DNA of 64,000 nucleotides from Ignelater luminosus (lineage: Eukaryota > Arthropoda > Insecta > Coleoptera > Elateridae): contig VTPC01090678.1 of the NCBI GenBank assembly GCA_011009095.1, positions 161,271 to 225,270 on the forward strand. Reading direction: 5' to 3'. Of the stretch, positions 1-9,827 are shown one piece after another. Below the pieces are notes generated by a model. It did no database searches. It worked only from the letters and a program-made list of their open reading frames with translations, and was not told the DNA's origin. How positions within the stretch are numbered: position 1 is the first letter of the stretch; every line of letters begins with the position of its first letter. Made by a program: the position numbers and the translations under genes.

Positions 1-1065
1 GGCGGTGTTTAGAGCTTTTCTAAATTCCGTGGTTCAGTAGTGGCCAGCCCCATTAAAACCACTAACGCAAGGAAATAAATTGAATTTATGAAATTTCATG
101 TTTTACTTACCTTATCAATTAATAAACAATAACGCTAAAGTAAAAGAAATCAGAACTTCTTTGCATGTGGATGATCGACTTTTGACTTCTTACGAAACAA
201 CCATAAACAAACAGCTAATGTCAGAAAATCCCTTTTTCCAGCACACATCCCAAATCTAACTCCATTCTTTTGTTATTTAAAAAAATAGAAAATTTTTAAG
301 ATCTTTGACGTCCGGTAGCAACTTAGCGGAGCACTTTTAGATAGAATATTTGAAGTCTTCGATAATATAAATTGCACATTACGCTTTCGCCCTGAAAATC
401 TCTATTTAGGTTGGAATATTTAATATCGATAAGCGAGGAGAGCGATTATCTGGACCTCAAGGAATCACAATTAATCGTATCTTTGGTCCCCGCTCATTGC
501 GCCATATCGTTAGAAAGACAATGGAGGACCATGGAAGGTCAGAAATTTCCAATTTGTCTCACGGTTACCCGCTGGTTACCTTTAATTTTCTGTGTTTTAA
601 TTATTTAAGTTCCCGTTCAAGATAAATAAAAACTTGACATACTTTATTAATTTCTTTAGCCTTTAGAAAATTTAAAATTATTTTTAGGCTTTTATTCGTT
701 TTCTGTGTTAATCAGAGAATTTTAGAGATTAATATAGAATCAATTTGGATAAGCGTCAATTTTCCTTTATATTTATATTTTTAATTTAATCTCGGATCGA
801 CGATACAAAATTATAGCTTGTTGGCGATCTTATGTTAATGCGTTGCATATTAATACAGGATGATCGGTAATACCATCCACTGAAAGCACATGCAAGCATT
901 TAATTCTCAACTTTCTCTCGCATAATAATTTAGTTAGGGATTTATCTTGTTTATTTTAATTTCTTTTTTTTTCACAGCTTAGGTAGTGGAATTTTGTTCT
1001 GTCTGTGACAGACCGATAAACCTTGAGTATTTCTTCTCAACCCCACCATAAAGTATTGTATATGT
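1..1065. other. No gene seen; AT-rich flank
   Basis: I see only short spurious reading frames and AT-rich sequence here. No family motif, splice-bordered open exon or terminal repeat was recognised. It forms the left flank of the integrase transposon that begins at 1068. Confidence 0.5.
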
Positions 1066-1067
1066 TA

Positions 1068-1232
1068 TGTCGCAGAAATATGATAAAAACGGGGATTTGA
1101 TCAAATCCCTAAGAGAATTGATTAATTTACGGGAGATGTTACAATGACAACTCGTTATGGTCATTTCCCTAAACAAATCCAGCAATTTGATCAAATTTCT
1201 AAACAGATTTAGTGAAATGACAAAACTAACAT
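1068..1232. repeat. Left 165-bp terminal inverted repeat of the integrase transposon
   Basis: The arm begins TGTCGCAG and is the reverse complement of 3425-3589, with roughly 23 mismatches and no obvious gaps. It contains an 18-bp perfect palindrome centred on GATC near 1100 and a second TTGATCAA near 1185. These could be integrase-binding sites (inference). Confidence 0.75.
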
Positions 1233-1646
1233 TTCTAAGCTATTAAAAAGATTTATTTAGTAAACCAAAGACTCATATAAAATATTTTAATTATTTATTT
1301 CAAACTTATCAACGATAGGATATTTTACCGAAGTGTATCAAAACAACGAGAAGTATATATTTTTGAGTGGAACTTAATTCTAATGTTTATTTATTTTTTA
1401 TTGAAAACGTTGTGGATTTGTGGCATCTCGAGTACAAAGGACGTTACTTTTTTCAGACACATTGCACTTTTGATTTTTCACAAAAACATTTCATGCAAAC
1501 TTAGCACATGTAGTTGTAGCTAATGTTTAAAGAATAGAATCTCTTATGATGCCAACTGAAGTACCAATTTGAAATATGTCTTTTTATATTTAATACAATT
1601 CCCTTGATATTATTTGCATCTAATGGACCTCTATCTACCTTAGGTA

Positions 1647-1855
1647 CAGCTTTTTGCATAAATAATGTCGCAGTACATTCTGTTAATGAATGAATTGATC
1701 AAATACACGAAATCTGATTTAGCATTAGTTACATACAATTTGTTTCCTAAGAGCCCATAAGACGACTTTGGGTAATTAATATGAAATTAGATTTCGTATT
1801 TAATTAATTGCTCCATTAAAGAAATAATTTGCGACATTATTTATGCAAAAAGCTG
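1647..1855. mobile_element. MITE, 209 bp, TA-flanked, nested in the integrase transposon
   Basis: Positions 1645-1672 are an exact reverse complement of 1830-1857 (28 bp, counting the TA on each side). Taking TA as the target duplication, the element starts CAGCTTTTTG and ends CAAAAAGCTG, as Tc1/mariner-type MITEs often do. The inverted similarity continues imperfectly inward, so most of the element could fold into a hairpin. It has no coding capacity. Its arms contain TGTCGCA and one arm has TTGATCAAAT, motifs also found in the surrounding element. Confidence 0.75.
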
Positions 1856-1955
1856 TACATCAAGAACCCACCCTCACGTCTTTAAGTTTCTTCAAAGAAG
1901 TATCTTTAATTTTTTCAGTAAATCTTTTTAAATTTTGTGGAGTATGTTCTTTTTG

Positions 1956-3229
1956 TTATTTTATAGTCCCTTCTTTTTGGCATAAATAGCATAGAATTCT
2001 CGACCCATATTCTTCTGCTACCGTATTTCCACATATTGCCGGCATTGGGTTATTACAAATGTTGCATGCCACAAACAATACAAAGCGCTTTTTCTTCTCT
2101 GTCAACTGCTTCCCCTTCTGAGGCAACTAACAATACAGGTGTTCTAGCTGTCAATGCACCATCCTCTGAAGCTGAAGCGTTGTTGATAATTGATCGAGCT
2201 GCTGGTAGATTCTCTAAAGTTAAAGTGTTGTTGTTGTGTTGCAGTTTAACAAACTGATCCAGGTCCTCTTGAGTAAGAAGCTTTTCAAGCAATTCTGTTG
2301 GAATATGAGTAAATTGAAATCCTGTTTTTGGCTCTGTTCCAAATAAGGCTTTGCACAGTGATCGCTTATTGCTAAGGTGAAAAGAGGAGTTCTTTTGAAA
2401 CTGAACAAAGTAACAACCGATAGCCCAGTTTTTTGTGTCATTGTAAATGAGCCAAGCACGTAACATAGCTTCGACATCTTGATTTGATCGCTTAGCCGAT
2501 CCTTGGTTTGCTGGATGTCTAGGCCGACCATTAACAATTTTTCATGTTAGCCACATGGTAGTTAATTCTTGTATTACAGCAGCCGTAAATTCAAGGCCGT
2601 TGTCACTTTGTAGTATATGAGGGCAACCAACTTTCAGCTGAATTTTTTCGCGTGATTTTGATAATGTAATTGCCATTTATTATTTCTGTCTCAAGCCGAT
2701 TGTTAAGTCAACTAAATCGACTTGACCACGATGGCTGAAGTCGCTGGACACAATTGGGCAAACGACCATCGTTTTAGATTTCTTTTTAGATTGACATACT
2801 GTGCACAGTTTCAAAAACTTCAGTACAACCGAGGTGGAGATTTCAAATTATACAGCATTTTATCTCTGCCTCCGTGGCCAGTTGACTGATGGAATTCCCG
2901 AAGTATGTAATCAAATTCTTCCGCAGGCACTATTTTTACAGCTGGGTAAGAGGTGGACTTTCTCTTCAAAATCAAAGACTTTTTAGTAGCTACCTCTATC
3001 AGATCGTATTTTTTCTGTAATAGTTCTGTTTGCTTGTCCATTGAAGATTTAGTACTGGTGCTAATTTAAATTGTTCAATGGCTGTGATAGCTTCTTTTCT
3101 CCTTTTGCAAGTTTATAAAGGTTTTTCTTTATCATGCCGTGCGTCTAAAAACGGCCTGATAGTTTCATTGAAATGTTTTTCCCACATAAATTCGGTCTGA
3201 GTCTGATTTTGTCCTGTATCGAAAGCCAT
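1956..3229 (-). pseudogene. KRBA2/SCAND3-like integrase pseudogene
   Basis: Read on the minus strand from an ATG at 3229, pieces in several frames follow the order of KRBA2/SCAND3-type integrases. There is a short N-terminal region, a zinc-binding stretch around 2840-2900 (REFHQSTGHGGRDKM) followed by LCTVCQ, the first catalytic Asp in VDLVD near 2740, the second in QSDNG near 2610, and a C-terminal region with NWAIGCYFVQFQKN near 2400. After that come Cys pairs (CIVCG, then CGNT and CYLCQKEG in a shifted frame), ending at a stop at 1956-1958. The expected catalytic Glu (consensus GSVERAN) reads GSAKRSN, so it is Lys here. Several frameshifts, a deletion between the first Asp and QSDNG, and in-frame stops show it cannot encode a working enzyme. 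Family membership is recognised from motif order, not from a search. Confidence 0.7.
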
Positions 3230-3424
3230 TTTTTGATGTGGGTGCACTTGACGAACGTAGAAATTGCGAATAAATTAATGAAAATGCCCGGAACCTTCCT
3301 CACGTAATGCTTGGGTGCAACTGTGTGCACCTGAGCTGGCCGTGGCCGGCACGGATGCCGGTGGGAAGCGGTGGGGTAGAGAAGCGTGGTAAAAAGCGTG
3401 ACGCAGTGCTGTGGAAGTACTGCC

Positions 3425-3589
3425 ATGTTAATTTTGTGATTTAACTAAATCTGTTTAGGAATTTGATCAAATTATTGGATTTGTTTAGGGAAATGACTAT
3501 ATCGAGTTGTCATTTTAATATCTCTAGTGCATTGATCAACTCTCTTAGAGATTTGATCAAATCCCTGTTTTTATCGTACCCCTGCGACA
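3425..3589. repeat. Right 165-bp terminal inverted repeat of the integrase transposon
   Basis: This is the partner of 1068-1232. It ends CTGCGACA and is followed by TA. The inner border abuts a GC-richer stretch (about 3290-3420) with short palindromes that lies upstream of the integrase start. Confidence 0.75.
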
Positions 3590-3591
3590 TA

Positions 3592-4526
3592 TACAGCGTT
3601 CACGATGTTTATGGGTCGTATATGGTTGTGGCAAAATGACAGTTTGAGTACTGTAAATCGGGCTGTTTATCTATTAACTCGGCGTGTAGAATCTTATTAA
3701 CACTTAATGTACTTTAAGGTTATGATTTTATGACAGTTTGACCTCACGTTGCGTTGTTGCCCATTTTTTGTAAATCGATTACTCTAAAAAATTGTTTTAA
3801 AAGTTTCTATTTCCTATAAAATATTGAAATTAAATGTTCAAACTTTTTGCTTTAAAGATAAAGACGGTGATAATCTATTATACTAGAAAACTCTCCTAAT
3901 TATATATGAATTTTATGTGTAATTGTGACTACTTTCAGATGCTGAAAATTCAAATGATATTTTGTACGTAATTACCAGTGTGGAAACTGGTAAGAATTAA
4001 AGGTTTCTTGCTTTGTATTGCTTTAACATAAGAGTACAACTATAAAAATAATTTTAAAGAACTTTTACTTATAATGTATTAGTTACATTTGTTCGACAAT
4101 AACAGTAACATATATATGCATAATCACCATAAAAATACGGTTTCTACCAAATAGGCGACTTTCAAGAATTAAATGTAATCACAATTAATTCTTGAAGAAT
4201 TAATGAAACTTAAATTTGCCAATATGTTTGGGCGCTGACGATCAAAGTTGTGGTTTTGCAAGTTGGTCCACTTATTAGAATGTTACGTAGTAGGGTGTCT
4301 CTGGTACCCTTCCTTTGTTAAACGATTAAGAAGTGTGGCGATACCACGGTTCCATCCTGCTGTAGAAACTTCCTCTAAGGATACCAACACCTGCACAGCA
4401 TTTTCGTGGGTTCCATTGGGAGTAATAAAGACCGCTGATGATCATGTATTTATTGTACAAGTTTTTTCCACAAGATGATTGTGGTGATATTACACAGAAA
4501 TTTTGATGCCAAATAGTTGTAAGCCC
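3592..4526. other. No gene seen
   Basis: The stretch is AT-rich without a supported reading frame. A small inverted motif around AATTAATTCTT occurs near 4180-4205. Nothing else was recognised. Confidence 0.45.
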
Positions 4527-5330
4527 TCACTCCACTTCCATTAGTTCGTGAGATGAGTCCACCTCTGAATCATCCGAAAAAGATTCAAAGGCAGATTCTG
4601 CAAGCGAAATAATAAAAGGAGGAATATTTTCAAACAAAAGATTCCCCATATTGTTTTTCCAGTCAGCCGAAATAGGCATTTCGCAGTGATCACAGAAATT
4701 TTGAGACATGCCTGAAGAATATTTTGAAAGAGACTCAAGCCATAAATTCTGGTCACGATTTTTAGAAGGTGTTCCAGAGTTTATGTGCTTGTTGTAATAA
4801 GACTTACAATACCCCCATGCCATTTCAATAGGGTTATACCAACAATGGTACGGAGGCATTCTAAGAACTTCATATTATTTCTCCTTCAGTAGTTTATCAA
4901 TTACCCACGTTTTTTATCGTCCAATCGAAAAGATTTTGTTAAAATCTCATAATTGCTTTTTGAAAAATTTTGAATCAAATTTGATATTGGGGTTAGTCAA
5001 CCATTCCTGCATTTGACTTTTCTTGAAGGAAAACATTGGAGGTTTGTCCACTTGCACCGAATGGTGAGCAGCATTGTCCATAACAATTACACTTTTTCCC
5101 CCAAGCTTATTCAAAGCAGGAATGAGCTGATTAACTACCCAATTTTGAAAAACATCCCAAGTCATGGTCGCGTGATAATCCCGATCGATATTTTGAGAAT
5201 CTAAAAGAAAATCGCACCCTTCCACAAACCCGCCCCTATATTCTGCATGCAAAATAGTAAAACCTTTTTCTTCATTTTTAAATTTAGCTGAGTTACCCTT
5301 AATATTTGTGTTTTTTTTGGACAGCGTTTT
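4527..5330 (-). pseudogene. IS630/Tc1/mariner-superfamily DDE transposase remnant
   Basis: Minus-strand fragments show the C-terminal half of a DDE endonuclease of a family common in insect genomes. From about 5330, KGFTILHAEYRGGFVEG leads into a segment with NWVVNQLIPALNKLGGKS, then the second catalytic motif VIVMDNAAHHS near 5090. A stretch with stops (4860-4946) follows. The third catalytic block, PPYHCWYNPIEMAWGYCK, is at about 4860-4800 and ends in an acidic tail rich in Asp, Glu and Ser. No first catalytic block was found, and stops interrupt the region between the two open pieces, so it is a pseudogene. I did not find terminal repeats. The motif pattern (D-N near the end of a strand, then NPIE) is family knowledge; the precise subfamily is not assigned. 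Confidence 0.65.
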
Positions 5331-7140
5331 ATCTTTTCGGACAGTGTAGACTTGGATGCTGGTTTACTAGAAGCTCGGACTTCGCCGACAAGCTCCGAGA
5401 GTTTTTGCCTTTAAAAAGCAAAATTAGGGTAACAACACTTAAACTATTAACCCTCAAATCGCCTTAAACACCATATAAAGAAAGTACAATTCTCTCGCAA
5501 AAGAATTTCACAGAAACATACACATAGAGAGCTCCACCTATAAACAATACCCTTATTACAGTGAAGCCTTATCTGAAATCTATGGACCTGTAAAATTGCT
5601 TTTCTCTGAATAAAAAATTAAATTTAAAAAAAGTGTATACCCTGTGTCCTGCTTGCAATAAGAAGTAAATAAAGATTCTTCAACCCGCTAACTAATATCA
5701 TTAATTTAGAGGAAACTAAATTAGAGATAACCATCTCTATCCATGCAGCCTCAAATAGAAACTACCAAAAATCCCCTCCCACGAGAGGAAAGACTACAAA
5801 AAGTCTAGATTACACAGACAGGAAGGTTAACCAAACAATTATGTAAAGAGCGCAAAAAAAACGAGCAAAACACAGTTTTGGAATAACCAAAGTGATTCTT
5901 ATGTCTTACCTTTTCTGCTTTGATTCCAATAATGTACTATATGCAGTTTAGTATCCACTAACCTTTTCTTAGTGATATAATAAAACGACCCCTAAAAGTT
6001 TAGGGTTAGCAATTTTATTCTAACTGCGTTATTTCACATATTAACCTAGAGCGTTTCTTAAAATTTTGTTACTAAAATTAAAATGCCATTTTACTAATTA
6101 AATGTTTAAATTGATAGTATACTCATATGAGCTTACTTTGTTTCAGATTAACATGCTGAGAATCTCTGTTGGAACAGTAAAGGTAGGTTTTTGAATGTAC
6201 TGATATAGATGATGGTGGATGCCTGCACAATCTACCAGACTTAGTTCGGGGATTGTGACGTGAGATCAACTTCTTTAAGGTCGATCTCTGTTGTATCTAA
6301 TATACCAATAATACAGTCTCGTGTCCTTTTAAAGCTAATTGTAAGACTTATAGCAGCGATACATAGATAAATTGAGTAAACCAATTAAATGATAATACTG
6401 TTTATTAGGTTTCCAATTTTTCTTTTTATACACAATTGACAGGCTAACATATGGTAACAAATTGCAAACTAGGTAACACAGAAAAATAACAATTCTGCAA
6501 AATATGCAATTATAACATTATTACAAATTATATCACATTTAAACAATATAAGCATTCATACATTTTACAAATGTAGGTTATCTTTTCAATGACATAAAGT
6601 TTTTGTAATTACTATGTAGTCTTTTTATTAAGTAAGTCCATACACCAGAATTTGCAACTTGCGTATTCTTTCATTATGAAATGCAATATGTGTAATGTAG
6701 GTGTTTTGACATAACCTACAATCTTCTTTATTAATTTGTTGTGTTGAAATTGAATTATTTAATTTGATTTTATGAAAAATTGGAATTATGAAAGCTTTCT
6801 TTTAGGAAAAATCCTGTTTGATTTTGGAATGAAATTGGTTAATTTGAAAATTAAACATACTGGCGTCTCTAGAAATGTTTTGAACAGAAAATTATATCTC
6901 GCACTCTTGAGCGGATTGAAATGTATCATTAAAGTTGGTTTCTTTGTAGAAATTTAATTCTTAATTATTTGGAATGTGTTTGGCTGAAATCTGTTTAATT
7001 TTGCAAATTAAACTTACTGGCGTCTCCAGAAATGATATTGGAAAGATGTTATTTGAAACAAGCTTTGCTTAAAATGTAGGAATTCAATCGTTGGGAATTG
7101 GAGACTTAAAGTTAATAAATAATTGAATGAAGTCTTTGAT
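5331..7140. other. No gene seen
   Basis: AT-rich sequence with only short random frames. No motif, repeat pair or exon with splice borders was recognised. Confidence 0.4.
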
Positions 7141-7142
7141 TA

Positions 7143-8480
7143 TTAAATGAAAGAATTGAATTTGGATTTGATAATTTTAAGTTGAAATTGCTGACTCCAA
7201 GGCTTGATGTTGCTGCTTCTTCGTCCGTTATGAAACCTGAAATTGAAATTTATAAATTCATTAATGTTTGTCGTAGCTTTTTGTTTTGTGGTTGAACTCT
7301 CTATCGACCGATAGATTGGAAGTTGGATGACTTTTAGACCCATTGTGTTGCTTCTTCCATGTTTCTTATACTGTCTTTTGGATTTCAGCACCAAACTCTG
7401 CAAAGGGGCGTGAATCCTTTATAAAACTGGCCGGGTTCTGCTTGCAATAACTGACTGGTTATACCTGATGTGGTATTGCGAGCTATCTATTTCTAGCGGA
7501 TTTGTTGTGGTTTGATGAGCTGCCTTGCGTGTGCACTTGCTGCGTGTGGCGAGTGCTAAGTATGCCATGATGCTTGTACCATTCGGATAGCAGACTTACT
7601 ATCCATTGAAGCCTTTTTTTAGGTCTTGGCGTAACTGGTACTAAGGCTTAGTAATTTATTGTGGAAGAGCTTTTCTTGACTTGCCTGCGTCTGGTGCTAA
7701 ATAGGTGTCCGACGTAGGAACCTGAGGTAGCTTCTGGTGAGCTGCCCTGTTGGGGCGGACCTGCATGTTGAATTATAACCAGAATTCCTTCCTTGTTTAA
7801 GGTCGAAGGTATTCGTAGCTCTTGTTTCTTGTCTACTGCAGCGGTCGTTGATTCTTGTGGGTCTATGATTATTGAATCTTCTTCAGAGGAGCGTAAATAT
7901 TCAGCCTCACTCTGCTTGATTTCCAACACAACTGCAAGAGGGTACTCTGCAACGGACGAGATTGCTGCATCGTGTTCATCCCACATGCGGTCATGTCATT
8001 CATCTTGTTGGTGTTTGAAAATGATCCGTATGCACCTGTTCGCATCTGTTGTTGGAGTTGAAACTTTTAATTTTTTACCCTGCTAGGCTGCATTGTGGAT
8101 GCAGGCTCGGCAGAAGATTGTCCTAATGATGTTACTGGTTTTTGATGCGAAGAGCTGATGTGAAAAAAAATGCGCTGTTATCTTTCCTTTTCTTCTGATT
8201 GCGAAAATCTTGTCCGTGATGTCCCGTGTGCAGAATGCGCTTGGTCGATATGGCGGCTATTATATCCATTGTTGTTGGTTCCCCCTTGGAGGAGATGACG
8301 GACCAGTTCCCAAGAGAATAGATCGAAGGATGATGAACAAATATGCCGACGTGGTGGACTACATCTCCACGTTGGTGTGTTGCTGAGATTTTAGCTTCAC
8401 AATCTCATTAAGTTGGTAGAAAAGGCTTTAGCGGCAATACATCTTTACTGAGTACAACTAAATGAAAAATTAATACTGAT
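7143..8480 (-). other. GC-richer block with unidentified open stretch, perhaps retroelement ORF1
   Basis: Base composition rises against its surroundings. On the minus strand an open stretch of 112 codons (7986 down to 7648) is hydrophilic and acidic and ends in Arg/Lys-rich residues. Further open but frame-broken sequence continues upstream to about 8275, where MDIIAAISTKRILH could be a start. I recognise no domain. Composition and frame decay suggest the remains of a mobile element gag or ORF1, but this is inference and a decayed host gene is possible. A short hairpin (ACGTGG...CCACGT, 8349-8372) sits at the right end. Confidence 0.3.
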
Positions 8481-8540
8481 TTCTTCAATCAGTCAACTGA
8501 TACTTTATCGTCTTCAATAATACAGGATATTTGAAGTTTA

Positions 8541-9825
8541 TACGAGGGTTGCTATTTATATTTCTGGCCTAACAATGAAAAAACAAGTATTTATGATCGA
8601 AACTAGTTTTATTGTTTTTCAAAATATTCTTCATTAAGATTGATACACTTTTCCATGCGTTTGAACCAATTTTCGAAGCACTTTTTCCACTCTGTTTGAA
8701 GCAGCTGCAAAATATGCGTTTTGAAACAAAAAACGACTTCTTCTGGTGTTGAAAATCGTTGACCACGCAGTTTGTTTTTGATGTACGGGAATACAAAGAA
8801 GTCATTGGGTGCCAAATCAGGGCTGTATGGTGGATGGCCCATCAACTCGACCTTCTGGCTGGTTAAATATTCAATTGTTTGAGCACCGGTGTGAGAGCTT
8901 GCATTGTCATGATGAAGAATGATTCGCCTCTTCTTTGAAGTTTTCCGAATTTCTCCAATGACTTCTGGCAAACAAATGGTTGTGTTGACCGTCTTACGTT
9001 GCTCTAACGCCACTGTTGCCACATGACCGGTAATTTCAAAGAAACAGGCAACCATTTGCTTTGATGTGCTTCTTCCGTTAACAAATTTTGTTGGATTTGG
9101 CTCGTCTTGAAAGACCCACACAGTTGATTGCTGTTTTGTTTCGGGGTCATATGCGTAGATCCATGATTCGTCACCTGTGCAGATGTTATACACAGCCTTT
9201 GATGCACCTTTCGTAAATTTTTTCAACATTTCAATGTACCAGTCGACGCGAGCCTTCTTTGAGCATTGGTCAGGTTATGAGGGATCCAACGGGAACAAAT
9301 TTTTTTTACGGCCAAATGATCATGTAATATCTTGTTGATGCTAGTCATACTAATGCCCAAAGATGCCTCCATCTCACGGTATGTCACATGACGATCTTGT
9401 TTAATCAGTTCACGCACAGCATCGATGTTTTCAGGCACAACGACAGATTTTGGACGGCCTTCACGGATTTCGTTCTTGAGTGAACATCGGCCACGTTTGA
9501 ATTCATTATACCAGTTTTTTACAGTGCTGTAGGATGGAGCTTCATCGCTATATAATGTATTAAGTTCATTGATGCACTCTTGTCGTGATAATCCATGTCG
9601 AAAGTTATGAAAAATAATTGCACGAAAGTGTTCACGGGTCAATTCCATTTTTTACTAGGAAATGCACTTTTCAATTAACTGCAAACAACACTAATCGTAA
9701 TCAAATGACAAAATATTGTGGTTGAGGTTATGTTCAACAATGTAAAATTTACACTGGAAATGTCAGCTGACGCCCGGAAACAGTCAGTGTTGCCAAGGCC
9801 AGAAATATAAATAGCAATCCTCGTA
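8541..9825 (-). mobile_element. mariner element (DD34D), 1,285 bp, one frameshift
   Basis: The element has 29-bp terminal inverted repeats (8541-8569 and 9797-9825) that differ at one position, begin TACGAGG, and are flanked by TA at 8539-8540 and 9826-9827. The length is typical of a full mariner. One transposase gene lies on the minus strand. Near-identical ends and a nearly open reading frame suggest a fairly young copy. Confidence 0.92.
8609..9648 (-). pseudogene. mariner transposase (DD34D), broken by one frameshift
   Basis: The enzyme would bind the element ends and cut and rejoin DNA. Translation starts at the ATG at 9648. The first 141 codons hold the paired helix-turn-helix domain, ending in the linker motif KKICSRWIPHNL. 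The frame is then lost near 9253-9256, where one base appears to be missing, and the correct frame resumes in the overlapping 206-codon stretch that stops at 8609. There the catalytic residues are all present: GDESW, HHDNASSHT and SPDLAPNDFF, with 34 residues between the second and third Asp (DD34D). A short in-frame gap is likely just before TTICLPEV, judged from family memory. A sequencing error could explain the single frameshift. Confidence 0.9.
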
Positions 9826-9827
9826 TA

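Larger units (their letters stand above)
1068..3589 (-). mobile_element. TIR transposon with KRBA2/SCAND3-like integrase (Ginger-like), decayed
   Basis: Two inverted repeats of equal length (1068-1232 and 3425-3589, 165 bp each, about 140 positions matching by eye) enclose an integrase pseudogene on the minus strand. The ends read TGTCGCAG...CTGCGACA and are flanked by TA on both sides (1066-1067, 3590-3591). Each arm carries two copies of the palindromic core TTGATCAA. The combination of a retroviral-type integrase and long terminal inverted repeats fits DNA transposons of the Ginger kind. That class assignment is inference, because a longer target duplication (4 bp in Ginger) is not visible. 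A 209-bp MITE is nested at 1647-1855. Confidence 0.7.

Noticed and set aside
411..608. 65-codon plus-strand frame near the left edge
   Set aside because: No motif, no supported splice borders and not in a coding-like neighbourhood; expected by chance at this length.
2036..2257. Plus-strand frame of 73 codons
   Set aside because: It overlaps the integrase relic antisense and is only its shadow.
3145..3426. 93-codon minus-strand frame upstream of the integrase
   Set aside because: It reads through the integrase start region in the wrong frame and has no recognised domain; the integrase frame starts at 3229.
4248..4478. 76-codon plus-strand frame
   Set aside because: No recognised features; lies beside the DDE remnant and looks random.
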